DNA of 64,000 bases from Lobosporangium transversale (taxonomy: Eukaryota > Mortierellomycota > Mortierellomycetes > Mortierellales > Mortierellaceae), in the NCBI RefSeq assembly GCF_002105155.1, contig NW_019029068.1, forward strand, positions 1 through 64,000. Reading direction: 5' to 3'. Every line of letters begins with the position of its first letter. Position 1 is the stretch's first letter. This document shows, piece after piece, positions 34,987 through 49,080 of this stretch. The position numbers and the translations under genes were made by a program. The notes below the pieces were generated by a model. The model did not search any database. It was not told the DNA's origin and saw only the letters and a program-made list of their open reading frames with translations.

Positions 34987-35595
34987 TGATTAGTACCTTT
35001 AAAGAAAAATCTATAAATTAAAAATGACGAAAAAATAAGGCGACTGTGAAATTAGATGTCTGTCTCAAGAGGTACCTTCAATGATACAAAGTTTTTAATT
35101 GTTTTATCCATTTTAATTTGCATTGCTCCGATGGGAAATAAGCTTTATCCAATTTAAGCTAATAAAATTATCCTAAAAGTTATCCGAATGTCTGAAATAG
35201 TATCCATTTTTCAAACATGATAACCGAATCAACTGTCACAAATATCCAAACACCATGTCCTTTTCATGTCCCACAAAATTCATGGTTAATTCCGCATGAC
35301 CCACTTGGACAAAATTTGCAAACAATTTTTTTATTCATTGGAACAATTTAAATAAAAACAATTAAAACGCTGCACCATAAATAAACAACATAAATAAATT
35401 TGAGGATTCACCCATCTGTGAGTAGCAGGAGTGCAGATATAATATTTTAGTCAATGGAAGTCTTTATTCAATTTAGAGTGATTAGAATCTCGGATGTTTT
35501 TTACCGAGAAATCACAGATTGACCAACGTCTATACTGTATATTCAGCATTTTGATTTTTTGCGACTTCTAGAGAGCTTATTCAAGGAAAAAAAAA
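34987..35595. other. SPT6 3' flank, no gene seen
   Basis: A/T-rich, with several AATAAA-like signals (for example near 35160 and 35350). No ORF worth reporting. Confidence 0.6.
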
Positions 35596-36118
35596 AAAGG
35601 AATTGAAAATGGATAATCTGCGCACCTGTGATACCATTCCTCAATTTTCATATGCTTACAAGGTGGAGAAAGAGGACAGCATTCCATCCTCAAATACATG
35701 CAGGGTCATACATACAGTAATCTGCCTGTCTACAAACAAGAGCACGAGCCACACTGCTCTCTTTACATGACATTCAACAAAGAAAGAAAAATAGTGAGCA
35801 ATGTGCTGCAACTGGAGTTTCAGAGCACAAGCTAGTTAACATTCCCACATTCCGTTTTTCACTCGAGTACCTTTTGGTTCTAAGTAATAGGGTTCATCAG
35901 GCACTTACCCAAGTATGCTACTTGACTCCCTACTAACAAGGAATAAGGTAGGCTATCGTGGGGACTGTACTGCGGCAGTTTTTGTCCGAACAGACTTTCA
36001 TTCTCCCTTTTCAGAACGCTAAAGAGATACGACATGTCATTCCCTCGATACGATTGTGTGCTTTTTAATGGTCGACACATAAATGTTGATACTTTATTTC
36101 ACCTTCAAACAAGATCAT
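35596..36118 (+). repeat. Diverged remnant (copy D) of the long repeat
   Basis: The segment aligns in forward orientation with about 2355-3018 of copy A. Shared blocks include GGATAATC-GCACCTGTGAT, CACAAGGTGGAGAAAG-like sequence, CTGCCTGTCTACAAACAAGA, GAGATACGACA-GTCATTCC and GATACGATTGTGTGCTTTT. It shows many substitutions and deletions and lacks most of the T-rich microsatellite. It is much older than copies A, B and C. Confidence 0.85.
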
Positions 36119-36220
36119 GAATACTAAAGATGGATAGTACATCCTTTGAGTATTGCTCCATCGGTACTCAAAACACTAGTGCAGGAGACGATAGAAGTGC
36201 CTCAATGGTGAAGAAGCCTC
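36119..36220. other. Short spacer between copies D and B
   Basis: A 102-bp sequence without similarity to the flanking copies by eye. Confidence 0.5.
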
Positions 36221-36751
36221 ATACTAAATTTTCAATTTTCAGAGTGCATTTTAACGCTTTTTTTTTTTTTTTTTTTACACTGTTTTATTAATGGATTGCT
36301 TGCTATCTAGCTATCTAACTTACCTGGCTACTATTCTAAGCTACAAGAAGCCAGACTCTTAGCCACCTTGGAAAGTGCTTTCCTTTGTCACCATCGAAAA
36401 GTCTCTCCAAGATGTTGTCCGGAGCACACCACGTGGAGGTGGTCTGGCATATCGTGCTCCGTTGGTCAGGCCCCATGGCCTTGCAAACGCCCGCACACAC
36501 ACACACACATATATTTACCCATTCCCATTCCCATTCCCTTTCCCAGTCGAAGAGGCTCCGCCACCGCATGGCTCATTCAAGAACCAGCGTAGGCTCATGC
36601 CCGTTCGGACCCACCTTAGATATGCATCGATTGTTGCATCTTGGATGTGCATTGTTGCTATGTTAAGAGTGCTTTGTGTTAGTAAGAGTTTTTTTTTATG
36701 TTTTTCTGGCTTGAGGTTTTTTTTTGTTTTTTTTATGTTTTTCTGATTTAT

Positions 36752-36785
<34 letters not shown>

Positions 36786-36846
36786 GCTTTTCTTTTCTTG
36801 ACTTTTTTTATTTTTCTTTTCTTGGATTAAGATTAATTTATTTGGT

Positions 36847-36879
<33 letters not shown>

Positions 36880-37105
36880 GTTTTTTTTCTTTGAATTATC
36901 TTTATTTATTTTTCATCGTTGATTTTTCTTGTTTTTTGTTTGTTTTCTTTTTTTGTTTCTTTGTTTCTTCTTTTGTTTCTTCTTTTGTTTCTTTGTTTTC
37001 TTTTTTTGTTTCTTTGTTTCTTCTTTTGTTTCTTTGTTTTCTTTTTTTGTTTCTTTGTTTTCTTTTTTTGTTTCTTTGTTTTTTTTTTTGTTTCTTTGTG
37101 ATTTT

Positions 37106-37142
<37 letters not shown>

Positions 37143-40100
37143 GAGGCGTTTGTTTTGGCTTCATGGATTGTTCGGCCTTTTTTTGGTTTCGTTCTTCAGC
37201 TAGTGGTGCCGAGCTTTCAGTACCAGCGCCTTTTAGGGTGTGCTGTGGGAAATGGTCTGGCCATTATGGAGTTGCTCGAGAGGCCTTTGCCATCTAGTCA
37301 TCATGCCCAGGAGGCGGGCTGGCCGGTTGGTCATTAAGAGCTGATCGAATGTGGTAGCCCGGCCATTTGTCTAGGGCCGTTTGAGCAGGACCGTTTGGAT
37401 ACAGCTGCTTGTTTGAGTGCGGCTGTTTGGGTGCGGCGGCTGTTTGAGCGCGGCTGTTTGAGCGCGGCTGTTTGAGCGTGGCTGTTTGAGCGTGGCTGTT
37501 TGAGCGTGGCTGTTTGGATGCGGCGGCTGTTTGTTTGAGCACGGCTGTTTGGATGCGGCAGCTTCGCTGTGAGCTATAAAGCTCCAGCTGCTTTCTATGG
37601 GTTCATGTCGTTTACAGTCTAATTGTGGAATGAAAAGAAAGAGATAGGCAGGGAAAGAAACATCAGAACAAGAACAGTGCAGCACAGAGCAAGAAGGTTG
37701 AGAACTTCAGTAGGAGTGTGTATTTGGAGAGTGTTGCTTACCTTTAATCTTGGTTGAGGAGGCCGATGGTCGAGGAGACCGAAGAGAAAGAGAAGAGAAA
37801 AGAAAAAAAAAAAAAGAAGAGAGTCAAAATTGGCTTTTTTTATTATTTTTTATGTTCGCGAAAGAAGAGGAGAAGTGATTGGATTTCAAAAGCACGATGT
37901 ACTAAGTACCTTGCTTGCTGTACGCTCAAGAGCGACCAATAAAATGCAAACAACAACAATAAAAAATAAAAAATATACGTGTCTTTGATGTCATCTGTCA
38001 TATTTCATATGATAATGAAGAGACTCTCACGATTAGAGATGGGAAAAACACTCTGTCTTCAAGACTCGCAATAAAGGCCTGTCCACAACCAACCAGAGCA
38101 TGAGCTACATTGATCTCGAGTTATTTACTCTTGTTGGTAAAGGGAATCATCTTCTCAATCCTCTTCTTCTATTCTCTTTCTTCGGCCCTAACAAGAGATG
38201 GGATGAACTGTACTTCGGCAGATTGGCGTTTTTCCAGAGTGTGATAGAAAATAACACATGACAATCCTCAGAATACTTCTGCGCCTTTTTTTTATTTTTT
38301 GTTTTTTATTTTTTTATTTTCATGCAAGGCAATATAGAATATATAAAGATTAGTGAATAGCTGATTAGGCGGTGCGTTTATAATTCCTTTGTCTGAAGGT
38401 GAAATAAAGTATAGATATACCAACATTTATGTATCGAAAATTTATAAAAGCACACAATCGTATCGAAGGAATGACGTGTCGTATCTCTTTGGCGTTCTGA
38501 AAAGGAAAAAAAGGAAAAAAAGGAAAAAAAGGAAAAAAAGGAAAAAAAGGAAAAAAGGAAAAAAAGAAAAAGAATCTGCTCGGCGAAGCACAGTTCTCAC
38601 AATAGTCTATCCTATTCCTTGTTAGAAATGAAGAGGGAGAAGAGAAGAAGAGAATTAAGTAGAAAGTTAGACTGGTAGTGCCTGATGGGCCCCATTGCCA
38701 AGCAAAAAAAAAAAAAGGTACTCGAGCTTAATGCTGGTGAAAAATGGGAGTATGCGAGTGTTGATAAGCTATTGTGCATTGAATCCTGTCCTTTTACTTT
38801 AGTCGCATCACACTGCTCACTGTCCTTTAGTCTCTCTTTGTTGTACACCATGCAAAGAGAGCAATGTGGCTCGTGCTCTTGTTTGTAGACAGGCAGGTTG
38901 TTGTTTGTATGATTTTGCAGATCATTGAGGATAGAATGTTATTAATGCTCTTTCCATCCCACCTTCACCCGTGAGAGTTTTTTCTTTCTCCACCTTGCAA
39001 ACATATGAAAATCGACGGATGATATCACAGGTGCACTGATTATCCAATTTTAATATCCGCTATGCCGCTTCTTTTTTTTTTTTTTTTTTTTTTTTTTTGC
39101 ACACATGTTCTAGAGCGCAAAAAAGCATATCCATTATTCACTCAATACTTTGAAATCGCAAATTGGTTTCACTTCAGAGCGATGTCAAAAACCACTGATC
39201 GCACATCCCTTCGCCCTTTACTCGCGAGTGCCTTCGATAAACAATAGACTTTTTACTTTTCTTTTCCTTTTTCTCCCCAACACGCAGCAACTAAGAAGTA
39301 ACAAAAGAAAAAAATAAAAAGCAAATAACAGAAAAACAGAGAAAATTATGGGATAAAGAAACACAACAACAAGACAACACCTGTCAAAGTAACTACAGGC
39401 TCCCTCAATCAAAGCAAACACAGACTCCTCCAACCAAAGCAAACATACCCAGCCTCAACCAAATCACCAAAGGCAGTGCCAGTCATAACAAACACAGGGC
39501 GCCTCAAGCAAAACAAACACGCTAAAGGCACCCAAAAAGCATCCAATAGCCTACGCATATCAAGACTACGAACCTCTAAAGCACGAAAGCAAAAGTCTTT
39601 TTGGCTAAGAGTCTGGCCGTCTTTGGGATAGGATGCATCTCAGGAGTACCAATAAACATTGCTTGTCTGAAATATTGGTAGATTCTTGTCCTTGATCAGT
39701 GTGAGCGCAGTTGTTCCTTCAAAACTTATCACAGGAATATGTCAATAAGTAGTAAACTATCTTAACCTTGCTTAATAACGCTCTGCCATTATACATAGAA
39801 GGTTCAGCCTATTCCAGATGCGACACCCCCCTCCCAATGACTTTCTGGGTAGGATTTTCTATTCTATTTTGAATAATTCCATCCGATTTAAGAAATGAAA
39901 CGAGAAACATATGATTCTGAATTTTTAAATTGGTTTTTAGGTCGTCTTCGCGTCTCAATTCAATCGTATCCTAAAAAATAGTCAGAAAGTCAATGGGAGG
40001 GTATACAATGTAGCACTTGAGAGCGTTTTGAGATCATCCTTGCTAAACTTTAACCGGCTAATGAATGTAGATTAATTATGTGAGCACGAGCCATATTCAG

Positions 40101-40598
40101 CGCGTCCGAGAAGAGGTATTTGGTGATAGTATATATAAACAAATAAACAGGGTTGATAGATCGGCAAGCAAATGTGAATGTGAAATGTCCAATGTCAATA
40201 AGCTTCAATAGTCTCGATAGATGTGGCCGTGCTAGTCCTGTTATCATTTTTGTCTCTTTTAACTTACAGTTCAGCAGGCCAAGTAGACTAAAGGGTAACT
40301 ATTGTGGATATTTTCCGTCTCGCTCCCTTTATTAACTATACTCTCCGATGCTGGTCAATATTCTGAGCACTACTCAGAATAATAGTGTGTTTTTTAAAAT
40401 GTGAACGCACTACAGCATAATAGACATCTGAAACGGGACACAACTACCACTCATAGCCCTAAGTTAATGATAGGGATATCGCATTGACACGGCTTGACAA
40501 TATAACTGGGGTCATGTAACTGTGTAAGCAACTGAGCACATAAAATTTTAAGGTATGCTACTAAAACGAAAAAGAACAATGCGCGATATCGTTTCTCG

Positions 40599-40632
<34 letters not shown>

Positions 40633-41401
40633 AGTTGTAGAGCTATTTTATTTTAAATACAGGAAAAGTAGGGTCAGTAATCTTTACCTCTTTACAGGTT
40701 GAAGGTCTTTCAGAGGAATAAGGGCTGCACTGGTAAAGGCAGATCTGATCGTGTTTTAATGTTCTTTCAACAAATGCACAAAATCGATTACTGTAATCAG
40801 ACTAAAGAACCAAAACCTACCGATATGATCGTTATATAGCTATCCCACTCAGAAAGGAAGAAAAATGGATGTGTCCTTTGTTTCGACCATCTACCAGGCG
40901 CCATTCGGGCAGGTAAGATTGTTATGTGGCTCACTAACAACAGCAGTGGAATGGTAAACAAGCAGGAAAATTTTAAACGTTGTGCCCATGCACATTCTTT
41001 GGTATGTATGCACGACGGAGTAAAAAACATGGATGCTCTTTGCCTTTAAAGTAGCCTCTCTTATGCTACAGCCTAAACTCATTTTAGACTATGTACTGCT
41101 ACTGCCACTGTACCTGTTGTTATCATTGTTTTTTATTATTATTATTATTATTATAAACAAGAACCACATCTTTACCGCTTGTGCTATTTGAGCACGTTTG
41201 TTTAACTCTCAGGGTAATATAATACGCCTAAGGGCTAATCAAGAACAAAACAATGAATCCATCTCTGGCTCCTCCTAGCTCTTGTAGCCTTTTCGTTTAT
41301 TATGGTCGTCGTTCTGTGCGATAGACTTAACTTATTCTTACTCTTTTTTTTTCTTTAAGCTGTTTGACCGACTGGAACAGGTTATGTTGATTTTACAGCT
41401 G
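36221..41401 (-). repeat. Long A/T-rich repeat, copy B (reverse orientation)
   Basis: Reverse complement of copy A bases 1-5224, nearly identical outside homopolymers and tandem arrays. It stops at 36221, 126 bp short of the end shared by A and C. Differences from A include a single-base indel near 40814 that truncates the small ORF seen at 370-693, and five rather than four 14-bp minisatellite units. It holds the MITE-like unit at about 39829-40001. Its far end at 41401 corresponds to base 1 of the window, so the true end of the element is not determined here. Confidence 0.9.
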
Positions 41402-41673
41402 CATATATTAAAAGGTAGGGAAAGCTCCGAATACCACATTTTTAAAGCGCTGACCAAAAGACCAAAATATAAACTGGACATTGTCCAAGTCATATAGTCA
41501 ACAAATATGTGTGTGTCCATTGAGACTAACCGACTATGTGATACGCCATAACTGAGGGCGTCGCGACGGATTGGGTGAGCGTGGAGAAGACAGCGTGAGT
41601 ACAAAAAGCTATTAAAAGGGGAAGGTGACAAATCAATATCATGCCTGGCGATTCTGGTAACAGATAATAAGGA
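41402..41673. other. Spacer between copies B and C
   Basis: A 272-bp sequence with no match to the window's first bases or other copies. It may be the unduplicated target sequence. A minus-strand ORF overlapping it has no recognisable domain. Confidence 0.5.
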
Positions 41674-44357
41674 TCGCATCTGGAATAGGCTGAACCTTCT
41701 ATGTATAATGGCAGAGCGTTATTAAGCAAGGTTAAGATAGTTTACTACTTATTGACATATTCCTGTGATAAGTTTTGAAGGAACAACTGCGCTCACACTG
41801 ATCAAGGACAAGAATCTACCAATATTTCAGACAAGCAATGTTTATTGGTACTCCTGAGATGCATCCTATCCCAAAGACGGCCAGACTCTTAGCCAAAAAG
41901 ACTTTTGCTTTCGTGCTTTAGAGGTTCGTAGTCTTGATATGCGTAGGCTATTGGATGCTTTTTGGGTGCCTTTAGCGTGTTTGTTTTGCTTGAGGCGCCC
42001 TGTGTTTGTTATGACTGGCACTGCCTTTGGTGATTTGGTTGAGGCTGGGTATGTTTGCTTTGGTTGGAGGAGTCTGTGTTTGCTTTGATTGAGGGAGCCT
42101 GTAGTTACTTTGACAGGTGTTGTCTTGTTGTTGTGTTTCTTTATCCCATAATTTTCTCTGTTTTTCTGTTATTTGCTTTTTATTTTTTTCTTTTGTTACT
42201 TCTTAGTTGCTGCGTGTTGGGGAGAAAAAGGAAAAGAAAAGTAAAAAGTCTATTGTTTATCGAAGGCACTCGCGAGTAAAGGGCGAAGGGATGTGCGATC
42301 AGTGGTTTTTGACATCGCTCTGAAGTGAAACCAATTTGCGATTTCAAAGTATTGAGTGAATAATGGATATGCTTTTTTGCGCTCTAGAACATGTGTGCAA
42401 AAAAAAAAAAAAAAAAAAAAAAAAAAGAAGCGGCATAGCGGATATTAAAATTGGATAATCAGTGCACCTGTGATATCATCCGTCGATTTTCATATGTTTG
42501 CAAGGTGGAGAAAGAAAAAACTCTCACGGGTGAAGGTGGGATGGAAAGAGCATTAATAACATTCTATCCTCAATGATCTGCAAAATCATACAAACAACAA
42601 CCTGCCTGTCTACAAACAAGAGCACGAGCCACATTGCTCTCTTTGCATGGTGTACAACAAAGAGAGACTAAAGGACAGTGAGCAGTGTGATGCGACTAAA
42701 GTAAAAGGACAGGATTCAATGCACAATAGCTTATCAACACTCGCATACTCCCATTTTTCACCAGCATTAAGCTCGAGTACCTTTTTTTTTTTTTTGCTTG
42801 GCAATGGGGCCCATCAGGCACTACCAGTCTAACTTTCTACTTAATTCTCTTCTTCTCTTCTCCCTCTTCATTTCTAACAAGGAATAGGATAGACTATTGT
42901 GAGAACTGTGCTTCGCCGAGCAGATTCTTTTTCTTTTTTTCCTTTTTTCCTTTTTTTCCTTTTTTTCCTTTTTTTCCTTTTTTTCCTTTTTTTCCTTTTC
43001 AGAACGCCAAAGAGATACGACACGTCATTCCTTCGATACGATTGTGTGCTTTTATAAATTTTCGATACATAAATGTTGGTATATCTATACTTTATTTCAC
43101 CTTCAGACAAAGGAATTATAAACGCACCGCCTAATCAGCTATTCACTAATCTTTATATATTCTATATTGCCTTGCATGAAAATAAAAAAATAAAAAACAA
43201 AAAATAAAAAAAAGGCGCAGAAGTATTCTGAGGATTGTCATGTGTTATTTTCTATCACACTCTGGAAAAACGCCAATCTGCCGAAGTACAGTTCATCCCA
43301 TCTCTTGTTAGGGCCGAAGAAAGAGAATAGAAGAAGAGGATTGAGAAGATGATTCCCTTTACCAACAAGAGTAAATAACTCGAGATCAATGTAGCTCATG
43401 CTCTGGTTGGTTGTGGACAGGCCTTTATTGCGAGTCTTGAAGACAGAGTGTTTTTCCCATCTCTAATCGTGAGAGTCTCTTCATTATCATATGAAATATG
43501 ACAGATGACATCAAAGACACGTATATTTTTTATTTTTTATTGTTGTTGTTTGCATTTTATTGGTCGCTCTTGAGCGTACAGCAAGCAAGGTACTTAGTAC
43601 ATCGTGCTTTTGAAATCCAATCACTTCTCCTCTTCTTTCGCGAACATAAAAAATAATAAAAAAAGCCAATTTTGACTCTCTTCTTTTTTTTTTTTTCTTT
43701 TCTCTTCTCTTTCTCTTCGGTCTCCTCGACCATCGGCCTCCTCAACCAAGATTAAAGGTAAGCAACACTCTCCAAATACACACTCCTACTGAAGTTCTCA
43801 ACCTTCTTGCTCTGTGCTGCACTGTTCTTGTTCTGATGTTTCTTTCCCTGCCTATCTCTTTCTTTTCATTCCACAATTAGACTGTAAACGACATGAACCC
43901 ATAGAAAGCAGCTGGAGCTTTATAGCTCACAGCGAAGCTGCCGCATCCAAACAGCCGTGCTCAAACAAACAGCCGCCGCATCCAAACAGCCACGCTCAAA
44001 CAGCCACGCTCAAACAGCCACGCTCAAACAGCCGCGCTCAAACAGCCGCGCTCAAACAGCCGCCGCACCCAAACAGCCGCACTCAAACAAGCAGCTGTAT
44101 CCAAACGGTCCTGCTCAAACGGCCCTAGACAAATGGCCGGGCTACCACATTCGATCAGCTCTTAATGACCAACCGGCCAGCCCGCCTCCTGGGCATGATG
44201 ACTAGATGGCAAAGGCCTCTCGAGCAACTCCATAATGGCCAGACCATTTCCCACAGCACACCCTAAAAGGCGCTGGTACTGAAAGCTCGGCACCACTAGC
44301 TGAAGAACGAAACCAAAAAAAGGCCGAACAATCCATGAAGCCAAAACAAACGCCTCC

Positions 44358-44389
<32 letters not shown>

Positions 44390-44669
44390 AAAATCACAAA
44401 GAAACAAAAAAAGAAAACAAAGAAACAAAAAAAGAAAACAAAGAAACAAAAAAAGAAAACAAAGAAACAAAAGAAGAAACAAAGAAACAAAAAAAGAAAA
44501 CAAAGAAACAAAAGAAGAAACAAAAGAAGAAACAAAGAAACAAAAAAAGAAAACAAAGAAACAAAAGAAGAAACAAAAGAAGAAACAAAGAAACAAAAAA
44601 AGAAAACAAACAAAAAACAAGAAAAATCAACGATGAAAAATAAATAAAGATAATTCAAAGAAAAAAAAC

Positions 44670-44702
<33 letters not shown>

Positions 44703-44763
44703 ACCAAATAAATTAATCTTAATCCAAGAAAAGAAAAATAAAAAAAGTCAAGAAAAGAAAAGC

Positions 44764-44796
<33 letters not shown>

Positions 44797-45453
44797 ATAA
44801 ATCAGAAAAACATAAAAAAAACAAAAAAAAACCTCAAGCCAGAAAAACATAAAAAAAAACTCTTACTAACACAAAGCACTCTTAACATAGCAACAATGCA
44901 CATCCAAGATGCAACAATCGATGCATATCTAAGGTGGGTCCGAACGGGCATGAGCCTACGCTGGTTCTTGAATGAGCCATGCGGTGGCGGAGCCTCTTCG
45001 ACTGGGAAAGGGAATGGGAATGGGAATGGGTAAATATATGTGTGTGTGTGTGTGCGGGCGTTTGCAAGGCCATGGGGCCTGACCAACGGAGCACGATATG
45101 CCAGACCACCTCCACGTGGTGTGCTCCGGACAACATCTTGGAGAGACTTTTCGATGGTGACAAAGGAAAGCACTTTCCAAGGTGGCTAAGAGTCTGGCTT
45201 CTTGTAGCTTAGAATAGTAGCCAGGTAAGTTAGATAGCTAGATAGCAAGCAATCCATTAATAAAACAGTGTAAAAAAAAAAAAAAAAAAAGCGTTAAAAT
45301 GCACTCTGAAAATTGAAAATTTAGTATAGATGATAGCAAGGTGAACTTGTTACCATACTGTCTAGAAAAGTGTTTGTGAAATCTGATCCTAGTCTGTCGA
45401 GCCGAGCTGCGGACTTTCATCTAACAAGTGATGGCTGAACTACTTTTCTAGGC
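41674..45453 (+). repeat. Long A/T-rich repeat, copy C (5'-truncated, direct)
   Basis: Matches copy A from 1583 to 5350 (1583 pairs with 41674, 5350 with 45453) and lacks the first 1.58 kb. Its minisatellite has five units, as in copy B and unlike copy A. The 16-bp inverted repeat ends are present (left end at 41880). It ends after TTTCTAGGC, where unrelated sequence begins, at the same base where A ends. That shared right boundary suggests a genuine element end. Confidence 0.9.
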
Positions 45454-46919
45454 GCGTCTGTCACTTCATATCCTAAGTACGAGCGCCAGACCCCATTCAA
45501 AGGGATTCAGAAATGTATAATTCTTTGGTGTGGCATCTGGGTCCACACCATGTTCTCATCTTTGTTGCCTCGTTTAAAAGCTTGCAAGACTGACCATGGA
45601 TATGCTTGATGAGAAGAAACATCATTGCCCGTGCAGAATTGAGCCTGGCCCAGATGCTTCTCTCCGTGAAAATCCTTTGCGGGGAGCCTCGGTCCCTCTT
45701 GGGGCTTCATAGTATAATGCAGCACCGCAAAGTTACCAGAAAGCAAGCAGAAGGAATATACTATGTTGTGGTGCGCACGACACGTAATAAAAGATCTGTG
45801 GATGTTCATAAAAAGATCGTCTATATCAACTTGCTACATCCCGAGGCGAACTGGCCTGAGAAAAGCGTGTAGTCAAAGCTTCAGTATTTTAAAAACGATA
45901 TCAGAAGGCAAAGTGTCTTTTTGCCAAAACTAGCGAAGACAATGACCCTGCCCTCAAAGCCAGTACCCTTACAATCTACCCAGCACTATGAAAACTTGTT
46001 CGTGAGTATTTAATAGTGATGACGATGATGATAAAATAAGGATGTACGTTATGGAAATTAATATCGAGGATGATGCGAACGTGCGGACGGGCAAATGATA
46101 CTATCACACTTGCTGTTGTACTTCTTGGGTATGCTTTGGTCAATATATTATTAAACATTACATTATCAACAGTCGGTGCCATGAGGCCGTTGCTAGAAAG
46201 ATGATAAAGAGGTGTAAAAAAGCTTCTGTATCCACAACTCCTGCAAATATCGCAGAAAATGTATGCAGAGAACAAATCCTTTGTGAACCACCTATAAATT
46301 TGGCATTTAGCATTGGCATGTGGCTTTTTTTAGCTTTTGATTTTTTTTGTGGGCTGGGGCGATTGAGAGTGAGGCAATGATGTGCATTAATAAATGCACG
46401 TTTCACTTATTTGGTCTCGTTTCATTTCGCATTAAACACTTTTCTTCATCCTTTGATCACTCGCAAGCAGGGTTTCGAGGATCAGGAACTAAAAAAGGAT
46501 AGGAAGATTAGGCGAACGAAAACGTTTTAAAGCAAAGGAGCAATTGAGTAGAAGAGCCACTAGACTGGACTTGGACTTGACTGATTTTGATTGATTTACT
46601 TCGAGTTGGCTGGCTGGCTGGCACCAAGCCGTCAATTTATTCATTTCATTCCACTTCATTCATTTTGTTACAATTGTTTGTTCATTAATTCATCCCTGAG
46701 AGAGAAAGGAACAAATTCAAATAAGAGGAACAAGTTTAACACGTTGCATTCCTCGGAAGGAACCTCCTTTGCCTTACAGCCCCTTCATATCTTTTTTTCC
46801 CACCCTCCGCCTCCTTACGCTTCTCATCTCCTTTGTCTCATCATATACTTGGTACTGTCACTCAAAGCCCATACACGCGTATGCACATATATACAAACAC
46901 GACAGAAAGATCAGAAACC
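45454..46919. other. Intergenic, with promoter of the ClC gene at its right end
   Basis: An 88-codon plus-strand frame (45606-45872) and an overlapping minus-strand frame have no recognised domain. Copy-C homology ends at 45453. The last 350 bp before 46920 are pyrimidine-rich and probably hold the ClC promoter and 5' leader. Confidence 0.45.
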
Positions 46920-47783
46920 ATGAGTAACCAACGCCAGGACGAAGTCGACGCATTCTTTAACGCCATTGATTCACCTATAGCCAACACTGGCTCAAGAACA
47001 GGAACAGAATTAGGAGTAGGGACAAGAGTAGAGGCAGAGGCTGGCACAGAGGCAGGAATTGGAATAACGTCCTCTAGTACGCCAGAAGCCCCTCGTCCCA
47101 GATCAGGATCAGAGTCAAGGTCACGATCAGCGTCAGCGTCAGCGTCAGGACCAGGGTCATGGTCACAACATTCTTCGGGAAACGATGACAGCAATAGACC
47201 AATGGAAACAATCCAACGCAAGGAATCTCCTTCTATATTCAATGCCAATTCAGCAATCTTACCTCTATCATCCTCTCCTTCCCTATCCCTATCCTCCTCC
47301 GGTCGAACACAGCCACCTGGAACGAGTCCTGCAATCCAGAAAGGATCTATGCCCTTAGGACTAGCATTGGGAGGGTCAAGATTTAGAAGGAAACCATTAT
47401 TTGATCCAGATGATGATAATGATGATAACGATGATGAGAGAGGAGAAGGAGAAAGAAAAGAGGAGGGAGTAGGAAATGGAAGAAGAGGAGCAGGAAGAGT
47501 ATCATCGAATGTACAGAAGAAAAGGTTTCAGGAGCTGATACAATCGGAATACAATGGAGGTACGGGCTCGAATGATCATAATAAGCAGCATAGGCATCTT
47601 AGAAAGAAAAGAGGTGACGAGGAACAAGTTGGAATTGAAGAGATACATGATATTGAAACTCATCAAGACCGGGAAGAAGAAGACCGAGATGATGATGAAG
47701 ATACCAACTCGGAAACACCGCTGCATCCTCAAGAAACTATCCGGGGATTGAAGTAAGTGCCTTGATATTATATTACATTGTAT

Positions 47784-47818
<35 letters not shown>

Positions 47819-47866
47819 TTGTAATATTGCAATAAAATACATTTGTGTCATTAACTGGAAAGCTTC

Positions 47867-47901
<35 letters not shown>

Positions 47902-49049
47902 TTGCTGTTGTTATTGTTTAGGAGTCACCATGATTTCAATTTCTTCAAAAACAAAAATCTACCAGACCATCAAGGGGGAAGGCGTAGTCGAAGTAACTCA
48001 TTTCTGAGCCGGTTAGGAGCTAGTGCTGCAGCAGTCCTTGGTACTGGAGACAATAGCGGTGGTATTGGTATTAGTAGTAGCGGTGGTGGTAGCAGCAACA
48101 ACTACGGCAATAATAGTAGTATCAAAAGCAGCAGTCATATGAAATCACCACGCTTAGGTATCGGACCATTTGCATCTGCCTCTAGACTCAATCCACGTCA
48201 CTCAAGTAAAATGTTCTTCCCTAGAACTACTGTGTTAGGAACAGGAGGAGGAGTATCAGCAACATCACCAGCAGCGTCAGCAGCACCAACCGCAGCAAGG
48301 ACCTCAGATCCATTGAATGCTGACGGAACTAATCCAGGAGTATCGGAATTGGAAAGTGAAGGAAATGGAAGGGTAGGAGCAGCAGGTTGGAATGGATCGA
48401 TAGGGAGTATGGATCATGGATCAGGATCAGGATCAGGCTCGGGATCGTATTCAAATGGGCCGAGTCCGATTTATCCTGGAGGCATAAATCCATATCATGA
48501 TGATGCTGTGGATTGGGTTGTTGAAGGCACAGGCATGCGTGTTGCATATGATGACTTTACAACCATTGGTAAGGTTTTTATTTCTATTTTATTTTAGCCG
48601 TTCGTTGCCTGTACATACTCGTAACGTTATAAACATAAAATAATTTGATCGATCTATTTCTCTTATTAAACATATATATATATTCATAGATTGGATCCAT
48701 GATTACGCAGACGAGAGACAACGGATTCGGAGAATTCAACGAATGCCGGGAGTGGCGGGCCAGATTGCCATCATTTTTGATTGGGCTCAAAGTTGGGCGG
48801 TCGTATTGGCGGTTGGAATCGCAGCGGGCATTGTAGCAGGAGGATCAGACATTGCCTCACAATGGTTGGGCGACATCAAAGAAGGATACTGTAGTACCGC
48901 ATTTTATCTCAGTCGTAACTTTTGTTGTTGGGGTCTAGACGGTAATTTAGTCGATGGAGAAAAAAAAAAAAAAAAAAAAAAAAAAAATGAAAATGAGTGC
49001 AAATGAAAGTGAAAGCGGATTCTTTTTTTTTTTTTACATGCTAACATGG

Positions 49050-49080
<31 letters not shown>

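Noticed and set aside
46833-46919. Earlier start for the ClC protein
   Set aside because: The extension (HHILGTVTQSPYTRM) has no family support and lies in the pyrimidine-rich leader. The ATG at 46920 fits better, though this is not proven.
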